Source: Terrabacter sp. 28 | Lineage (GTDB): Bacteria > Actinomycetota > Actinomycetes > Actinomycetales > Dermatophilaceae | Length of the DNA: 64,000 nucleotides | Reading direction: 5' to 3' | Assembly (NCBI GenBank): GCA_000955875.1 | Contig: JYOE01000004.1 | Span: 124,484 to 188,483, forward strand | Shown: positions 28,368-37,223 of the stretch, in pieces | How positions within the stretch are numbered: position 1 is the first letter of the stretch | How the letters are laid out: each line of letters starts with the position of its first letter | Notes under the pieces: generated by a model | Told to the model about the DNA's origin: nothing | Databases searched by the model: none | Seen by the model: only the letters and a program-made list of their open reading frames with translations | Program-made: the position numbers and the translations under genes

Positions 28368-29303
28368 GTGATCCAGCGTTCCGACGTCGAGAAGGCCCGT
28401 GACCGCGTCCAGGGGCACGTCCGCACCACCCCGGTGCTGGCTGTGGAGCGCGAGGCGCTCGGCGCACCGGTCTGGTTCAAGCTGGAGCTGCTCCAGCACA
28501 CGGGGTCGTTCAAGGCGCGCGGCGCGTTCAACCGCATCCTCGGTGCGCAGGAGGACGGCCTGCTCGACCCTCGCGTGGGGATCGTCGTCGCGTCCGGCGG
28601 CAACGCCGGCATGGCCAACGCGTACGCCGCCGCGCGTCTCGGCGTGCCCGCCACCGTCTTCGTCCCCGAGACGGCGCCCGCGGTCAAGGTCGCCCGGCTG
28701 AAGGCGTACGGCGCCCGGGTGGTCCTGTCGGGACGGGAGTACGCCACCGCGTACGAGGCGGCGCAGGAGGAGGTGGCACGCACGGGCGCGCTCCACTGCC
28801 ACGCCTACGACCAACCCGAGATCGCTGCCGGCGCAGGCACGCTCGCGCTCGAGCTCGTCGAGCAGGTGCCGTCCGGCATCGACACCGTGGTCGTGGCCGT
28901 CGGAGGGGGCGGGCTGCTCGCCGGGGTCACGGCGGCGCTCGACGGGACGGCGACGGTGGTCGGCGTCGAGCCCACGGGCGCCCCGACCCTGCGGTCGGCA
29001 CTCGCGTCCGGACGACCGGTCGACGTGCCCGTGTCGGGCGTCGCGGCGGACTCGCTCGGGGCGCGTCGGCTCGGCGACATCGCCTTCGAGGTCACGTCTC
29101 GGCTACCCGTCCGGAGCGTCGTGGTCTCGGACGGCGACATCGTCGCCGCGCGCGAGCTGCTCTGGGAACGCTGGCGGGTCGTCGTCGAGCACGGCGCAGC
29201 CACGGCGCTCGCCGGCCTCGCGGCAGGTGCGTACGTGCCCGAGCCGGAGGAGCGGGTCGCGGTCGTGCTGTGCGGGGCCAACACGGACCCCTCCGGTCTC
29301 TGA
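28368..29303 (+). CDS. PLP-dependent threonine/serine dehydratase-like enzyme
   Basis: 311 residues, fold-type II. The Schiff-base lysine is Lys49 in QHTGSFKARGAF; the phosphate loop is VAVGGGGLLAG and the Asn-binding segment is ASGGNAGMANAYAAA. It lacks the C-terminal ACT regulatory domains of biosynthetic IlvA, so it fits catabolic dehydratase or serine/threo-hydroxyaspartate dehydratase types. GTG 28368 is leaderless with TAGGCT at 28356-28361. The convergent Lrp-type regulator downstream may respond to its amino-acid substrate. Confidence 0.85.
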   Translation: MIQRSDVEKARDRVQGHVRTTPVLAVEREALGAPVWFKLELLQHTGSFKARGAFNRILGAQEDGLLDPRVGIVVASGGNAGMANAYAAARLGVPATVFVPETAPAVKVARLKAYGARVVLSGREYATAYEAAQEEVARTGALHCHAYDQPEIAAGAGTLALELVEQVPSGIDTVVVAVGGGGLLAGVTAALDGTATVVGVEPTGAPTLRSALASGRPVDVPVSGVAADSLGARRLGDIAFEVTSRLPVRSVVVSDGDIVAARELLWERWRVVVEHGAATALAGLAAGAYVPEPEERVAVVLCGANTDPSGL

Positions 29304-29325
29304 CCCTTCCGAAGAGGGTTCCGCG

Positions 29326-29784
29326 TCAGGCGTCGTCGCGTGGGAGGGCCGACGCGCTGCGCCCCTCCCAGGGGGTGGAGAGCACGACGGTGGTGCGCGT
29401 GGAGACGTTGGCAGCAGAGCGGATTCGCGCGAGGAGGTCCTCGAGGTTGCCGGGCGTGCCCACCCGCACCTTGAGGATGTAGCTCTCGACGCCGGCGACC
29501 GAGTGACAGTCCTCGATCTCCTCGATGTGACGGAGCCGTTCGGGCACGTCGTCGGGCTCGCTGGGGTCGAAGGGCGTCACCGAGATGAGCGCCGTGAGCG
29601 GGAGGCCGAGCGCCTCGGGAGAGACCTGGGCGGTGTAGCCGGTGACGACGCCGCGCTCCTCGAGTCGCCGCACCCGCTGGTGGACCGCCGACGTCGAGAG
29701 GCCCGTGGCCTTGCCGAGGTCGGTGTAGCTCATGCGGCCGTCGGACAGCAGGAGTCCGACGAGGCGGCGGTCGAGATCTTCCAT
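29326..29784 (-). CDS. Lrp/AsnC-family transcriptional regulator
   Basis: 152 residues. N-terminal HTH (RMSYTDLGKATGLSTSAVHQ) and C-terminal RAM ligand domain (SVAGVESYILKVRVGTPGNL). Lrp proteins form octamers and sense amino acids. It is convergent with the threonine/serine dehydratase gene, a plausible target or substrate link. Confidence 0.92.
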   Translation of the reverse strand: MEDLDRRLVGLLLSDGRMSYTDLGKATGLSTSAVHQRVRRLEERGVVTGYTAQVSPEALGLPLTALISVTPFDPSEPDDVPERLRHIEEIEDCHSVAGVESYILKVRVGTPGNLEDLLARIRSAANVSTRTTVVLSTPWEGRSASALPRDDA

Positions 29785-29898
29785 GGCCGAAGGGTAGACC
29801 AGCGGTTACGGACGGGGCGGTCCATTCCTCATGCCGGTACGGGGACGCGCGTCCCGCCCGCCACGCTCCGGTCACCGCGCGCCGGTAGCCTCTCGCGT

Positions 29899-30840
29899 AT
29901 GCCGTCCCACGCGCCCCGGTTGCTGCTGCTCGACTCCGCGTCCCTCTACTTCCGGGCCTTCTTCGGCGTGCCCGAGGTCATCGGCCCCAGCGGCGTCCCC
30001 ACGAACGCCGTCCGTGGGCTGCTCGACATGATCGCCTCGCTCGTGGACCGGGCGCACCCGACCCACCTCGTCGCCTGCTGGGACAACGACTGGCGTCCCG
30101 CCTTCCGGGTCGAGGCCATCCCGTCCTACAAGGCGCACCGCGTGGCCGAGCCCGGCGACGACGAGCTCGCGGGCGAGCAGGTGCCCGAGGCGCTGGGCGT
30201 CCAGGTGCCGATCATCGAGGACGCACTGAGGGCGCTCGGCATCGCACGCGTCGGGCTCGACGGCCACGAGGCCGACGATGTGATCGGCACCTACGCGACC
30301 GCGTGGTCCGGCCGTATGCCGGTCGACATCGTCACCGGCGATCGTGACCTCTTCCAGCTCGTCGACGACGCCAACCAGGTGCGTGTCGTCTACACGGCTC
30401 GTGGCGGGGTGCGCTCCCCCGACTTCGTGGACCAGTCCTTCATCGCCGAGAAGTACGGCGTGCCCTCGGGTGCCGCCTACGCCGATATGGCCGTGCTGCG
30501 CGGCGACACGAGCGACGGCCTGCCCGGGGTGGCCGGCATCGGCGAGAAGACGGCGGCCAAGCTCATCACCACCTACGGCACCCTCGAGGCGCTCCGCGCC
30601 GCCATCGACGACGGCGACCCGGCGCTCAAGGGCGCCCAGCGGGCCCGGCTCGAGGCAGCCGCCGACTACCTCGACGCCGCGCCGCGCGTCGTCGCGGTGG
30701 TCAAGGACGCCACGCTCCCCGACGTCGACGTGTCGGTCCCGACGACGGTCGCCGACCCGGCGCTCATGTCGAAGCTGGCCGTCGAGCACGGACTCACGTC
30801 GTCGTTCGACCGAGTGATCTCCGCGCTGGGGATCGACTGA
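29899..30840 (+). CDS. 5'-3' exonuclease / flap endonuclease (PolA N-domain family)
   Basis: 313 residues, no polymerase domain. The 5'-3' nuclease acidic residues appear in LLLLDSASLYFRAFFG, GHEADDVIGT and VTGDRDLFQL, and the helix-3-turn motif in RGDTSDGLPGVAGIGEKTAA binds duplex DNA. It resembles stand-alone actinobacterial FEN-type enzymes acting on flaps or RNA primers beside PolA. ATG 29899 is leaderless (TAGCCT at 29886-29891) and also sits inside one copy of the repeated octamer (29897-29904). Confidence 0.92.
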   Translation: MPSHAPRLLLLDSASLYFRAFFGVPEVIGPSGVPTNAVRGLLDMIASLVDRAHPTHLVACWDNDWRPAFRVEAIPSYKAHRVAEPGDDELAGEQVPEALGVQVPIIEDALRALGIARVGLDGHEADDVIGTYATAWSGRMPVDIVTGDRDLFQLVDDANQVRVVYTARGGVRSPDFVDQSFIAEKYGVPSGAAYADMAVLRGDTSDGLPGVAGIGEKTAAKLITTYGTLEALRAAIDDGDPALKGAQRARLEAAADYLDAAPRVVAVVKDATLPDVDVSVPTTVADPALMSKLAVEHGLTSSFDRVISALGID

Positions 30841-30865
30841 GACCCGACCCGACTGGAGGCACGAC

Positions 30866-31225
30866 ATGGCACACCGGCACCACGCGATCGACTACGTCGA
30901 GCTGGCCGCCCCCGACCTGGCCGCGGCCAAGGCGTTCTACGCGGCGGCCTTCGGCTGGGCGTTCAACGACTACGGGCTTGACTACTCGGGCATCCGGGCG
31001 GTCGACGGCCACGGCGAGGTCGGCGGCCTCAACCCCGAGGGGCGGCCGGGAGCCGGCGGCGCACTCGTGCTGCTGTGGTCCGACGACCTCGACAGGACCG
31101 TCGCGGCGGTGACGGAGGCCGGTGGCACCATCACCCGCGAGCCCTACGCGTTCCCCGGCGGTCGGCGCTTCTACTTCACCGACCCAGCGGGCAACGAGCT
31201 CGGCGTGTGGCAGGCAGACGAATGA
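30866..31225 (+). CDS. VOC (glyoxalase/bleomycin-resistance) superfamily protein
   Basis: 119 residues, two beta-alpha-beta-beta-beta modules. DYVELAAPDLAAAKAFYAAAFGW starts the fold and RFYFTDPAGNELGVWQ ends it with the usual glutamate ligand. Substrate unknown. It follows the exonuclease by 25 bp and may be cotranscribed. Confidence 0.88.
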   Translation: MAHRHHAIDYVELAAPDLAAAKAFYAAAFGWAFNDYGLDYSGIRAVDGHGEVGGLNPEGRPGAGGALVLLWSDDLDRTVAAVTEAGGTITREPYAFPGGRRFYFTDPAGNELGVWQADE

Positions 31226-31240
31226 GCCCGAACGAGCCGG

Positions 31241-31270
31241 TCTGAGCACGACTGAGCACGACTGAGCACG
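31241..31270. repeat. Three 10-bp tandem repeats
   Basis: TCTGAGCACG-ACTGAGCACG-ACTGAGCACG in the gap after the VOC gene. Each unit carries a TGA in one frame. No function evident. Confidence 0.85.
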
Positions 31271-31332
31271 TCCGACGACGGTCGACGGGCCCTCGCGGCC
31301 TCCCTGACCCTCCGGAAGAGGGATACTGGGGG

Positions 31333-31566
31333 GTGCCCAACCGCAGAACGCCCTCATCGCCCGCCGTCCGACGCCACCTCGCCAGCAGCCCGTTCAGTCC
31401 GGCTCCCGCGCCCGAGATCGAGGAGTTCAACGTCGGCGACCGCGTCTCACACGTCCGACACGGCCTCGGCGTCGTCGTCGCGACCAGCCCTGCGACGGTG
31501 ACGCTCAAGTTCGAGTCGGGGCTGGTCCGGGTCAACAGCCCGTTCGAGCGGCTCACCCTGCTCTGA
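31333..31566 (+). CDS. Small protein with SH3-like (KOW/CarD-like) motif
   Basis: 77 residues. After a disordered basic N-terminus the motif FNVGDRVSHVRHGLGVVV, then TVTLKFESGLVRV, resembles the Tudor-like barrel at the start of CarD/TRCF RNA polymerase-interacting domains. GTG 31333 is chosen; internal in-frame starts are lacking. Similar short proteins occur in Actinobacteria without known role. A strong terminator follows. Confidence 0.65.
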   Translation: MPNRRTPSSPAVRRHLASSPFSPAPAPEIEEFNVGDRVSHVRHGLGVVVATSPATVTLKFESGLVRVNSPFERLTLL

Positions 31567-31593
31567 GACCGCCCGAGCAGGGTCCAGCTCCAC

Positions 31594-31637
31594 CACGACG
31601 AAGGCCGGCCCCCTGTCGGGGACCGGCCTTCGTCGTG
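31594..31637. terminator. Bidirectional terminator between the small CarD-like gene and csp
   Basis: CACGACGAAGGCCGG (31594-31608) pairs perfectly with 31623-31637; inner C/G runs extend the stem. It separates two convergent genes. Confidence 0.88.
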
Positions 31638-31658
31638 TGGCTCTGGGAGCCGATTGAA

Positions 31659-31859
31659 TCAGAGAACGCGGACGCGCATCGCCTGCGGGCCCTTGGGACC
31701 CTGCTCGACGTCGAACTCGACGGCCTGGTTCTCCTCGAGGCTGCGGTAGCCGTTGCTCTGGATCTCCGAGTAGTGGACGAAGACGTCAGGCCCCTCGGTG
31801 GGAGCGATGAAGCCGAAGCCCTTCTCCGAGTTGAACCACTTGACAGTACCCTGCGCCAT
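31659..31859 (-). CDS. Cold-shock protein (CspA family)
   Basis: 66 residues, full length. Single OB-fold RNA chaperone with RNP-1 (KGFGFI) and RNP-2 (VFVHYS); start [24 protein letters not shown] lies 6 bp before the ATG. A leader of more than 100 bases can form a long helix that includes this ribosome-binding site, consistent with post-transcriptional control of csp genes. Confidence 0.96.
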   Translation of the reverse strand: MAQGTVKWFNSEKGFGFIAPTEGPDVFVHYSEIQSNGYRSLEENQAVEFDVEQGPKGPQAMRVRVL

Positions 31860-31865
31860 GACTGG

Positions 31866-31944
31866 CTCCTTCAGGTTGGAAGCTGAGATCACCCGGCCGG
31901 GCGACCCCGTGTCGAAAAGGGGACGCAACCCTTCAAACCTGAAG
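31866..31944 (-). promoter_or_regulatory. csp leader helix covering the ribosome-binding site
   Basis: On the minus strand, CTTCAGGTTTGAAG (31944-31931) can pair with CTTCCAACCTGAAG (31882-31869) at 13 of 14 positions. The second arm runs into AAGGAG (31871-31866), so the helix would bury part of the Shine-Dalgarno sequence. Could act as a temperature-sensitive switch; this is inference. Confidence 0.5.
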
Positions 31945-32054
31945 AAACTGCGCTCGCTGGTCGTTCCTTGCGAGCGTGCGAACACGAGCACCAAAAACGT
32001 CGACGGTCCGCCAAGACTAGCGGACAAGGTGCCGCCACGACGATTCGCGGGCTC

Positions 32055-34919
32055 CTAGTCGAGCCGGTCGGCCGCGACGACACCCCTCAGCACGCCGTCG
32101 CTCGCCTTGCGGGCCGTCGCCGCGAGGTCCGGGTCGGCGGCGTCGGTGAGCTGCCCGAGCAGGTCGATGACCTGCTTGCACCGTCGTACGAAGTCACCGG
32201 CCGCGAGGTCGGTGCCGCGCAGCACGTCCTCGAGCCGCTGCCCGCTCGCCCACCGGTGCATCGCCCACGCGATCCCACCGTCCGGCATACCGGTGCGCGG
32301 CAGCGCCAGCGCGCCCTCGGCGTCCTCGAGGTCCGACCAGACCGTGATCATCCGGTCGAAGGCCTCGCGCACGTCGTCGTTGGGCCAGCGTGGCGTGAGC
32401 CCGCCCTCCTCGCGCCGCGGCTCGTGCACGAGCGAGGAGACGATGGCGGCCAGCGACGGGGCGTCGAGACGCCGCCACGTGCCTTCGCGCAGGCACTCCG
32501 CAGCGAGGAGGTCCTTTTCCGTGTAGAGCTGGCGCAGCCGGTCGCCGTGCGTGGTCACGGACTCGCCGCCGTCGCCGAGGTAGCCCATCTCGACGAGCAG
32601 GTCGCAGATGCGGTCGAACGTCTTGGCGACGGAGTTGGTGCGCCCGTCGATCTTGCGCTGGAGCCCGTCGGTCTCGCGCCGCAGCCGCCACCAGCGCTCG
32701 GCCCAGCGGGCGTGGTTCTCGCGGTCGGGACAGCGGTGGCAGGGGTGCGCCTTCATGCGGCGGCGCAGCTCGTCGAGGCGGGCGTCGGACGGGTCGGGCT
32801 CGGCTGCCCGGCGCCGGGGCGGGGGGTCGTGCGGCATCGTGGCGCGCAGGGTGGCCGCGAGGTCGCGACGCGCCTTGGGGTTGCGGGCGTTGAACTGCTT
32901 CGGCACCCGCATCGACCCCAGCGGCTCGATCGCCGTGGGCACGTCGTGGAGGGTCAGGCGCCGCAGCTGGTGGTCCTCGGTGACGACGGCCGGGGAGGCC
33001 GACTCCCCCTTGCCGCCGCGGTTCGGCATGACGACGACGGCGAGCCCGCTGTGCCGGCCGGCCGGGATGCGCACGATGTCGCCGATGCGCAAGGACTCCA
33101 GGGAGATCGCGGCCTCGGCGCGCGCCGACGCGGACCGCGCCTTGGCACCCTCCTTCTCGATCGTGCGGATCTCGTCGCGGATCGCGGCGTACTCGGAGAA
33201 GTCACCGAGGTGGCAGCTCATCTGCTCGGCGTAGCCGGCGAGGGCCTCCTCGTTGCGCCGAACCGTGCGGACGAAACCGACGACGGCCCGGTCGGCCTGG
33301 AACTGCGCGAAGGACGTCTCGAGGATCTCGCGCGCGCTCTCGCGGCCGAACTGGCGCACCAGGTTGACGGCCATGTTGTAGGTGGGCCGGAAGCTGGAGC
33401 GCAGGGGGTAGGTGCGGGTCGAGGCCAGGCCCGCGACGCCTGCCGGGTCGAGACCGCGGTTCCAGATGACGACCGCATGGCCCTCGACGTCGATGCCTCG
33501 ACGTCCCGCCCGACCGGTCAGCTGGGTGTACTCGGCAGGCGAGATGTCGACGTGGTTCTCGCCGTTGAACTTCACCAGCTTCTCGAGCACCACCGTGCGC
33601 GCCGGCATGTTGATGCCGAGCGCGAGCGTCTCGGTGGCGAAGACGGCGCGGATGCGCCCCGCCGTGAAGAGCTCCTCGACGATCTCGCGGAAGGTCGGCA
33701 GCATCCCGGCGTGGTGGGCCGCGAAGCCGCGCGAGATGCCGTCGACGAAGTCCCAGTAGCCGAGCACCGTGAGGTCCTCCTCGGCGAGGCCCTGGATGCG
33801 CTCCTCGACGACACGGCGGTTCGCCTCACCCTCGGCCTCCGGCACGAGTCGCATGCCGCTCGAGAGCAGCTGGCCGACGGCCGCATCGCAGCCGGCACGG
33901 CTGAAGATGAAGGTGATCGCCGGGAGCAGCCCCTCGCGCTCGAGGCGCTCGATGACCTCGGCGCGGGTCGCCCCACCGCCCGGACGGCCTCCCCGGGCGA
34001 AGCCCCGTCCGCCGTCGCCGCCACCGGGACCGCGGCCCCTGCCGGCGTCGCTCCCCCGTCGGCCCCGGCCCGACCAGTCGTCACCACCACGGTTGCCGCC
34101 GCGGCCGCCCTTGCCCTTCGGGCGGCCCTTGTCGCGGCCGCCGCGGTTGCTCACCCAGTGCGAGTCCCAGGCGCCCCGGCCCTCGTTGCCGCGGATCGCG
34201 TGGACGAGGTCGGGGTTGACGCTCACCGAGTAGTGGGACGGGCTCGCCCGGAAGTGCTCGTCGTCCTCGTCCGCGTCGCGCTCCTCGACGAAGAGGTCGA
34301 ACAGGGTCTGCCCGACCATCATGTGCTGCCACAGGGGCACGGGCCGGTGCTCGGAGACGATGACCTCGGTGTCACCGCGCACCTCGCCGAGCCACGCGCC
34401 GAACTCCTCGGCGTTGCTCACGGTGGCGGACAGCGACACGACGCTGACGTCGGGCGGCAGGTGGATGATGACCTCCTCCCACACGGCGCCACGGAACCGG
34501 TCGGCGAGGTAGTGGACCTCGTCCATGACGACCCAGCCGAGCCCACGCAGGGTGGTCGAACCGGCATACATCATGTTGCGCAGCACCTCGGTCGTCATGA
34601 CGACGATTGGCGCCTCCCCGTTGATCGAGGCGTCACCGGTCAGCAGACCGACCTTGTCGGCACCGTGCCGGCGCACGAGGTCGGTGTACTTCTGGTTCGA
34701 CAGGGCCTTGATCGGCGTCGTGTAGAACGCCTTGCGGCCCGTGGCCAGCGCCATGTGCACGGCGAACTCGCCGACGATGGTCTTGCCCGCCCCGGTCGGT
34801 GCGGCCACCAGCACCCCCCGGCCCTCCTCGACCGCCCGGCAGGCCTCGGTCTGGAAGTCGTCGAGCGGGAAGTCGAACTGCGCCGCGAACTCCGCCAGAC
34901 GCGGCCAGGCGGGCATCAT
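32055..34919 (-). CDS. helY: Ski2/Mtr4-like DEAD-box helicase HelY
   Basis: 954 residues. Walker A APTGAGKT (about 40-47), DEVH box at 133-136, motif III SATVSN, motif VI QLTGRAGRRGID. An rRNA-processing-arch-like region (LRIGDIVRIPAGRHSGLAVVV) and a DSHCT helical end follow. Between the two RecA-like lobes, residues about 256-318 are an RG/RGG-rich insertion (NRGGRDKGRPKGKGGRGG and more) absent from many homologues, likely an RNA-binding disordered loop. HPCHRCPDRENH may hold a metal. As in mycobacteria it lies beside tatC/tatA and pafBC. The RNA target is unknown. Confidence 0.92.
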   Translation of the reverse strand: MMPAWPRLAEFAAQFDFPLDDFQTEACRAVEEGRGVLVAAPTGAGKTIVGEFAVHMALATGRKAFYTTPIKALSNQKYTDLVRRHGADKVGLLTGDASINGEAPIVVMTTEVLRNMMYAGSTTLRGLGWVVMDEVHYLADRFRGAVWEEVIIHLPPDVSVVSLSATVSNAEEFGAWLGEVRGDTEVIVSEHRPVPLWQHMMVGQTLFDLFVEERDADEDDEHFRASPSHYSVSVNPDLVHAIRGNEGRGAWDSHWVSNRGGRDKGRPKGKGGRGGNRGGDDWSGRGRRGSDAGRGRGPGGGDGGRGFARGGRPGGGATRAEVIERLEREGLLPAITFIFSRAGCDAAVGQLLSSGMRLVPEAEGEANRRVVEERIQGLAEEDLTVLGYWDFVDGISRGFAAHHAGMLPTFREIVEELFTAGRIRAVFATETLALGINMPARTVVLEKLVKFNGENHVDISPAEYTQLTGRAGRRGIDVEGHAVVIWNRGLDPAGVAGLASTRTYPLRSSFRPTYNMAVNLVRQFGRESAREILETSFAQFQADRAVVGFVRTVRRNEEALAGYAEQMSCHLGDFSEYAAIRDEIRTIEKEGAKARSASARAEAAISLESLRIGDIVRIPAGRHSGLAVVVMPNRGGKGESASPAVVTEDHQLRRLTLHDVPTAIEPLGSMRVPKQFNARNPKARRDLAATLRATMPHDPPPRRRAAEPDPSDARLDELRRRMKAHPCHRCPDRENHARWAERWWRLRRETDGLQRKIDGRTNSVAKTFDRICDLLVEMGYLGDGGESVTTHGDRLRQLYTEKDLLAAECLREGTWRRLDAPSLAAIVSSLVHEPRREEGGLTPRWPNDDVREAFDRMITVWSDLEDAEGALALPRTGMPDGGIAWAMHRWASGQRLEDVLRGTDLAAGDFVRRCKQVIDLLGQLTDAADPDLAATARKASDGVLRGVVAADRLD

Positions 34920-35821
34920 GCGGCCACCACCGACGGGGTGACGACCCGTAGGGCTCCGGGCACGACCTCGGCGTCGATCGGCAGCTCTGCGAAGGACTCG
35001 CCATCTGCTTGGGAGTGGATACCGCTCGCCTCCAAGCGAACTCGCCGGGCGCGATGGATCTCGACGGCCGGATGGGTGGTGTGCGTGCCGGAGTAGACCT
35101 TGGGGAAGACCCGCAGGAAGGCCGCGACCGACAACGCGTGGACGATCATGACGTCGAAGAGCCCGTCAGCCACGTCGGCGTCGGGGCAGACCCGCATGCC
35201 GCCGCCGAACGACGTCGTGTTGGCCACGGCCACCAACATCGCGCGGGTCTCGATGCGGTGCCCGTCGAGCTCGATGGCGTACGGGATGGGACGGAACACG
35301 GGCAGCTCGCGCAGCACCGCCAGGTTGTAGCGCATCTGCCCCCGCGGCCACGTCATGCGCTGGGCCCGCGCGTTGACGACGGCGTCGAACCCTGCCCCGA
35401 GGACGCCGCCGAACCACTTCTCACCGGCCACGCCGTGGCTCACACGGCCGAGATCGATCTCACGGGTGCTGCCCTCGGTGAGCAGCGACACCGCCGCCGC
35501 CGCGTCGCGCACCGGCAGGCCGAGGTTGCGGGCGAAGTCGTTCCCGGTGCCGGCCGCCACCACGGCGAGCCGCGTCGGGGAGCCGGCGCAGACGTTGACG
35601 CCGAGGTGCACCATGCCGTCGCCCCCGACCACCACGACGGTGTCGACACCGTCGGTGACAGCGGCCAGCGCCTGCGACCGAGCCTGCTGGTAGGTGTCCC
35701 CCGAGACGTCGACGACGTCGTGACCCGCCTCGTGCAGCAGCCGCCGGGTCTGGGCGCCCAGCTGCCGCCCGACGCCCTTGCCCGACGTGGGGTTGACGAT
35801 CAGGGCGACGCGTTGGGGCAC
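34916..35821 (-). CDS. Diacylglycerol-kinase family lipid kinase
   Basis: 301 residues. DAGK catalytic domain: LIVNPTSGKGVG, VVVGGDGMVHLGVN (GGDGT-like) and AAGTGNDFARNLGLP; C-terminal beta-sandwich ends PIDAEVVPGALRVV. Phosphorylates diacylglycerol, sphingosine-like or related lipids; the substrate is unknown. GTG 35821 is leaderless (TAGGTT at 35828-35833). Its stop overlaps the helY start by 4 bp. Confidence 0.9.
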   Translation of the reverse strand: MPQRVALIVNPTSGKGVGRQLGAQTRRLLHEAGHDVVDVSGDTYQQARSQALAAVTDGVDTVVVVGGDGMVHLGVNVCAGSPTRLAVVAAGTGNDFARNLGLPVRDAAAAVSLLTEGSTREIDLGRVSHGVAGEKWFGGVLGAGFDAVVNARAQRMTWPRGQMRYNLAVLRELPVFRPIPYAIELDGHRIETRAMLVAVANTTSFGGGMRVCPDADVADGLFDVMIVHALSVAAFLRVFPKVYSGTHTTHPAVEIHRARRVRLEASGIHSQADGESFAELPIDAEVVPGALRVVTPSVVAA

Positions 35822-35830
35822 ACCCGAAAC

Positions 35831-36637
35831 CTACAGGGGTGACGGCCGGTCGTCGGGGACGTCCAGCCAGTCGGGCTTGTGCTCCTCCTTGCGCCGGTCG
35901 AAGAGGAACGCCAGCCCGACCGAGGCGAAGTAGAGCAGCACCATCGGGCTCGCGAGGAAGAGCATCGTGTAGGCGTCGGGGGTCGGCGTCATGATCGCGG
36001 CGAACACCAGGATGATCATGACGGCCGGGCGCCAGCCCCTGAGCATCGCGCGGGCCGAGAGGACGCCCACCAGGTTGAGCGCCACGAGGAAGACCGGCAG
36101 CAGGAACGCGCAGCCGAAGGCGACGATGAACTTGAGGACGAAGTTGAGGTACTGCGAGCCGTCCTGCAGGTTGTAGGCGCCCACCGGGGTGAAGCCCAGC
36201 AGCACCGCGACCGCCTTGGGCACCATCACGAAGGCGAAGAAGCACCCGGTGAGGAAGAGCGGGACCGCCGCGACGACGAAGAGCCGCGAGACGAGCTTCT
36301 CCTTCTGGGTGAGCCCGGGGACGATGAAGCGCCAGATCTGGAAGAGCCAGATCGGGGACGCCAGGATGAGCCCCACGAAGATCGACGTCGTCAGCTGCAG
36401 CGCGAACGCATCGGTCATGTTCGCGAAGTTGATGTTGACGACGCCGTCGCGCTGCCTGTCGAGGTCAGTGAGGGGCTTCGTCAGTCTGGCGATGATCTGG
36501 TTGTAGTAGATCCAGCCGACGACGGCCCCGACGAGGATGGCGATCGCGCTGACCGTGAGCCGGTTGCGCAGCTCCCGGAGGTGGTCGGCCAGCGACATGC
36601 GCCCCTCGGGGTCACGCTGCTTGCGGAGTGAGGGCAT
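35831..36637 (-). CDS. tatC: Sec-independent protein translocase TatC
   Basis: 268 residues with six spans. The start MSLADHLRELRNRLTVSAIA carries the conserved signal-peptide receptor motif; LASPIWLFQIWRFIVPGLTQKEK and FxFGxAFxLPVF-like segments follow, with the Glu of TM region in GSQYLNFVLKFIVAFG. With TatA it exports folded twin-arginine proteins. Operon order tatA-tatC is standard. Confidence 0.96.
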   Translation of the reverse strand: MPSLRKQRDPEGRMSLADHLRELRNRLTVSAIAILVGAVVGWIYYNQIIARLTKPLTDLDRQRDGVVNINFANMTDAFALQLTTSIFVGLILASPIWLFQIWRFIVPGLTQKEKLVSRLFVVAAVPLFLTGCFFAFVMVPKAVAVLLGFTPVGAYNLQDGSQYLNFVLKFIVAFGCAFLLPVFLVALNLVGVLSARAMLRGWRPAVMIILVFAAIMTPTPDAYTMLFLASPMVLLYFASVGLAFLFDRRKEEHKPDWLDVPDDRPSPL

Positions 36638-36691
36638 TCAGATGAGTCCGTGCGCGAGCTCGGGCAAGGTGCGGGTCGTGGAGCGACGTCG

Positions 36692-37090
36692 TCAGAGCGT
36701 CGTGTCGCGACGGATGTCGCTCTCGGCACTGCCGGCTGTGCTGCCGGTGCTGCTGCCGGTGGTGGTGGAGGGGCCGGAGGCACGGAGCCGGTCGGCTTCG
36801 GCACGGGCCTCGGCGGCGCGCCGCTCCGCGTCCGCGAGGCGGGCCTCCGCGTCGCGTCGGTCGGCCGCACGGCGCTCGGCCTCGGGGTCGAAGGCCTGAC
36901 CCTGGACGGTGCTCTGGGAGGCGTCGCTGGGAGCGGGCTTGCCGTCCTTCTTCAGCTCGTCGACCTCCGACTTGAAGACGCGCGCGGAACGGCCGAGGCT
37001 GCGAGCCATGTCGGGGAGCTTCTTCCAGCCGAACAGGGCGATGAGCACGACCGCGATGATGATGAGTTCGGGGGCACCCAGACTGGGCAT
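36692..37090 (-). CDS. tatA: Sec-independent protein translocase TatA
   Basis: 132 residues, somewhat long for TatA. Single N-terminal span [21 protein letters not shown] with the FG hinge, then the amphipathic helix [20 protein letters not shown]. The C-terminal part is a charged Ala/Glu/Arg helix and a Ser/Thr/Gly tail ([14 protein letters not shown]). ATG 37090 is chosen from the conserved MxSLGAPEL start. It lies between pafC and tatC, as in mycobacteria. Confidence 0.93.
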   Translation of the reverse strand: MPSLGAPELIIIAVVLIALFGWKKLPDMARSLGRSARVFKSEVDELKKDGKPAPSDASQSTVQGQAFDPEAERRAADRRDAEARLADAERRAAEARAEADRLRASGPSTTTGSSTGSTAGSAESDIRRDTTL

Positions 37091-37223
37091 GGTGATGTCT
37101 CCTCGTCGAAAGCCGGCCCCGTGCGGACCGTCACGTTGCAGCCTCAGGGCCGCAGATGTCCAGCATACGTGCGTGGGGTGAACTCCACCCGTGGGACGGC
37201 CGGACGGACGCCCCACGGTCCGG

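Noticed and set aside
31241..31270. Short tandem repeats considered as a CRISPR array
   Set aside because: Units are 10 bp, contiguous and without spacers; no cas genes occur in the window.
31968..35096. Open frame of over 1000 codons on the plus strand opposite helY
   Set aside because: HelY is unmistakable on the minus strand; the plus frame has no motif and only reflects GC bias.
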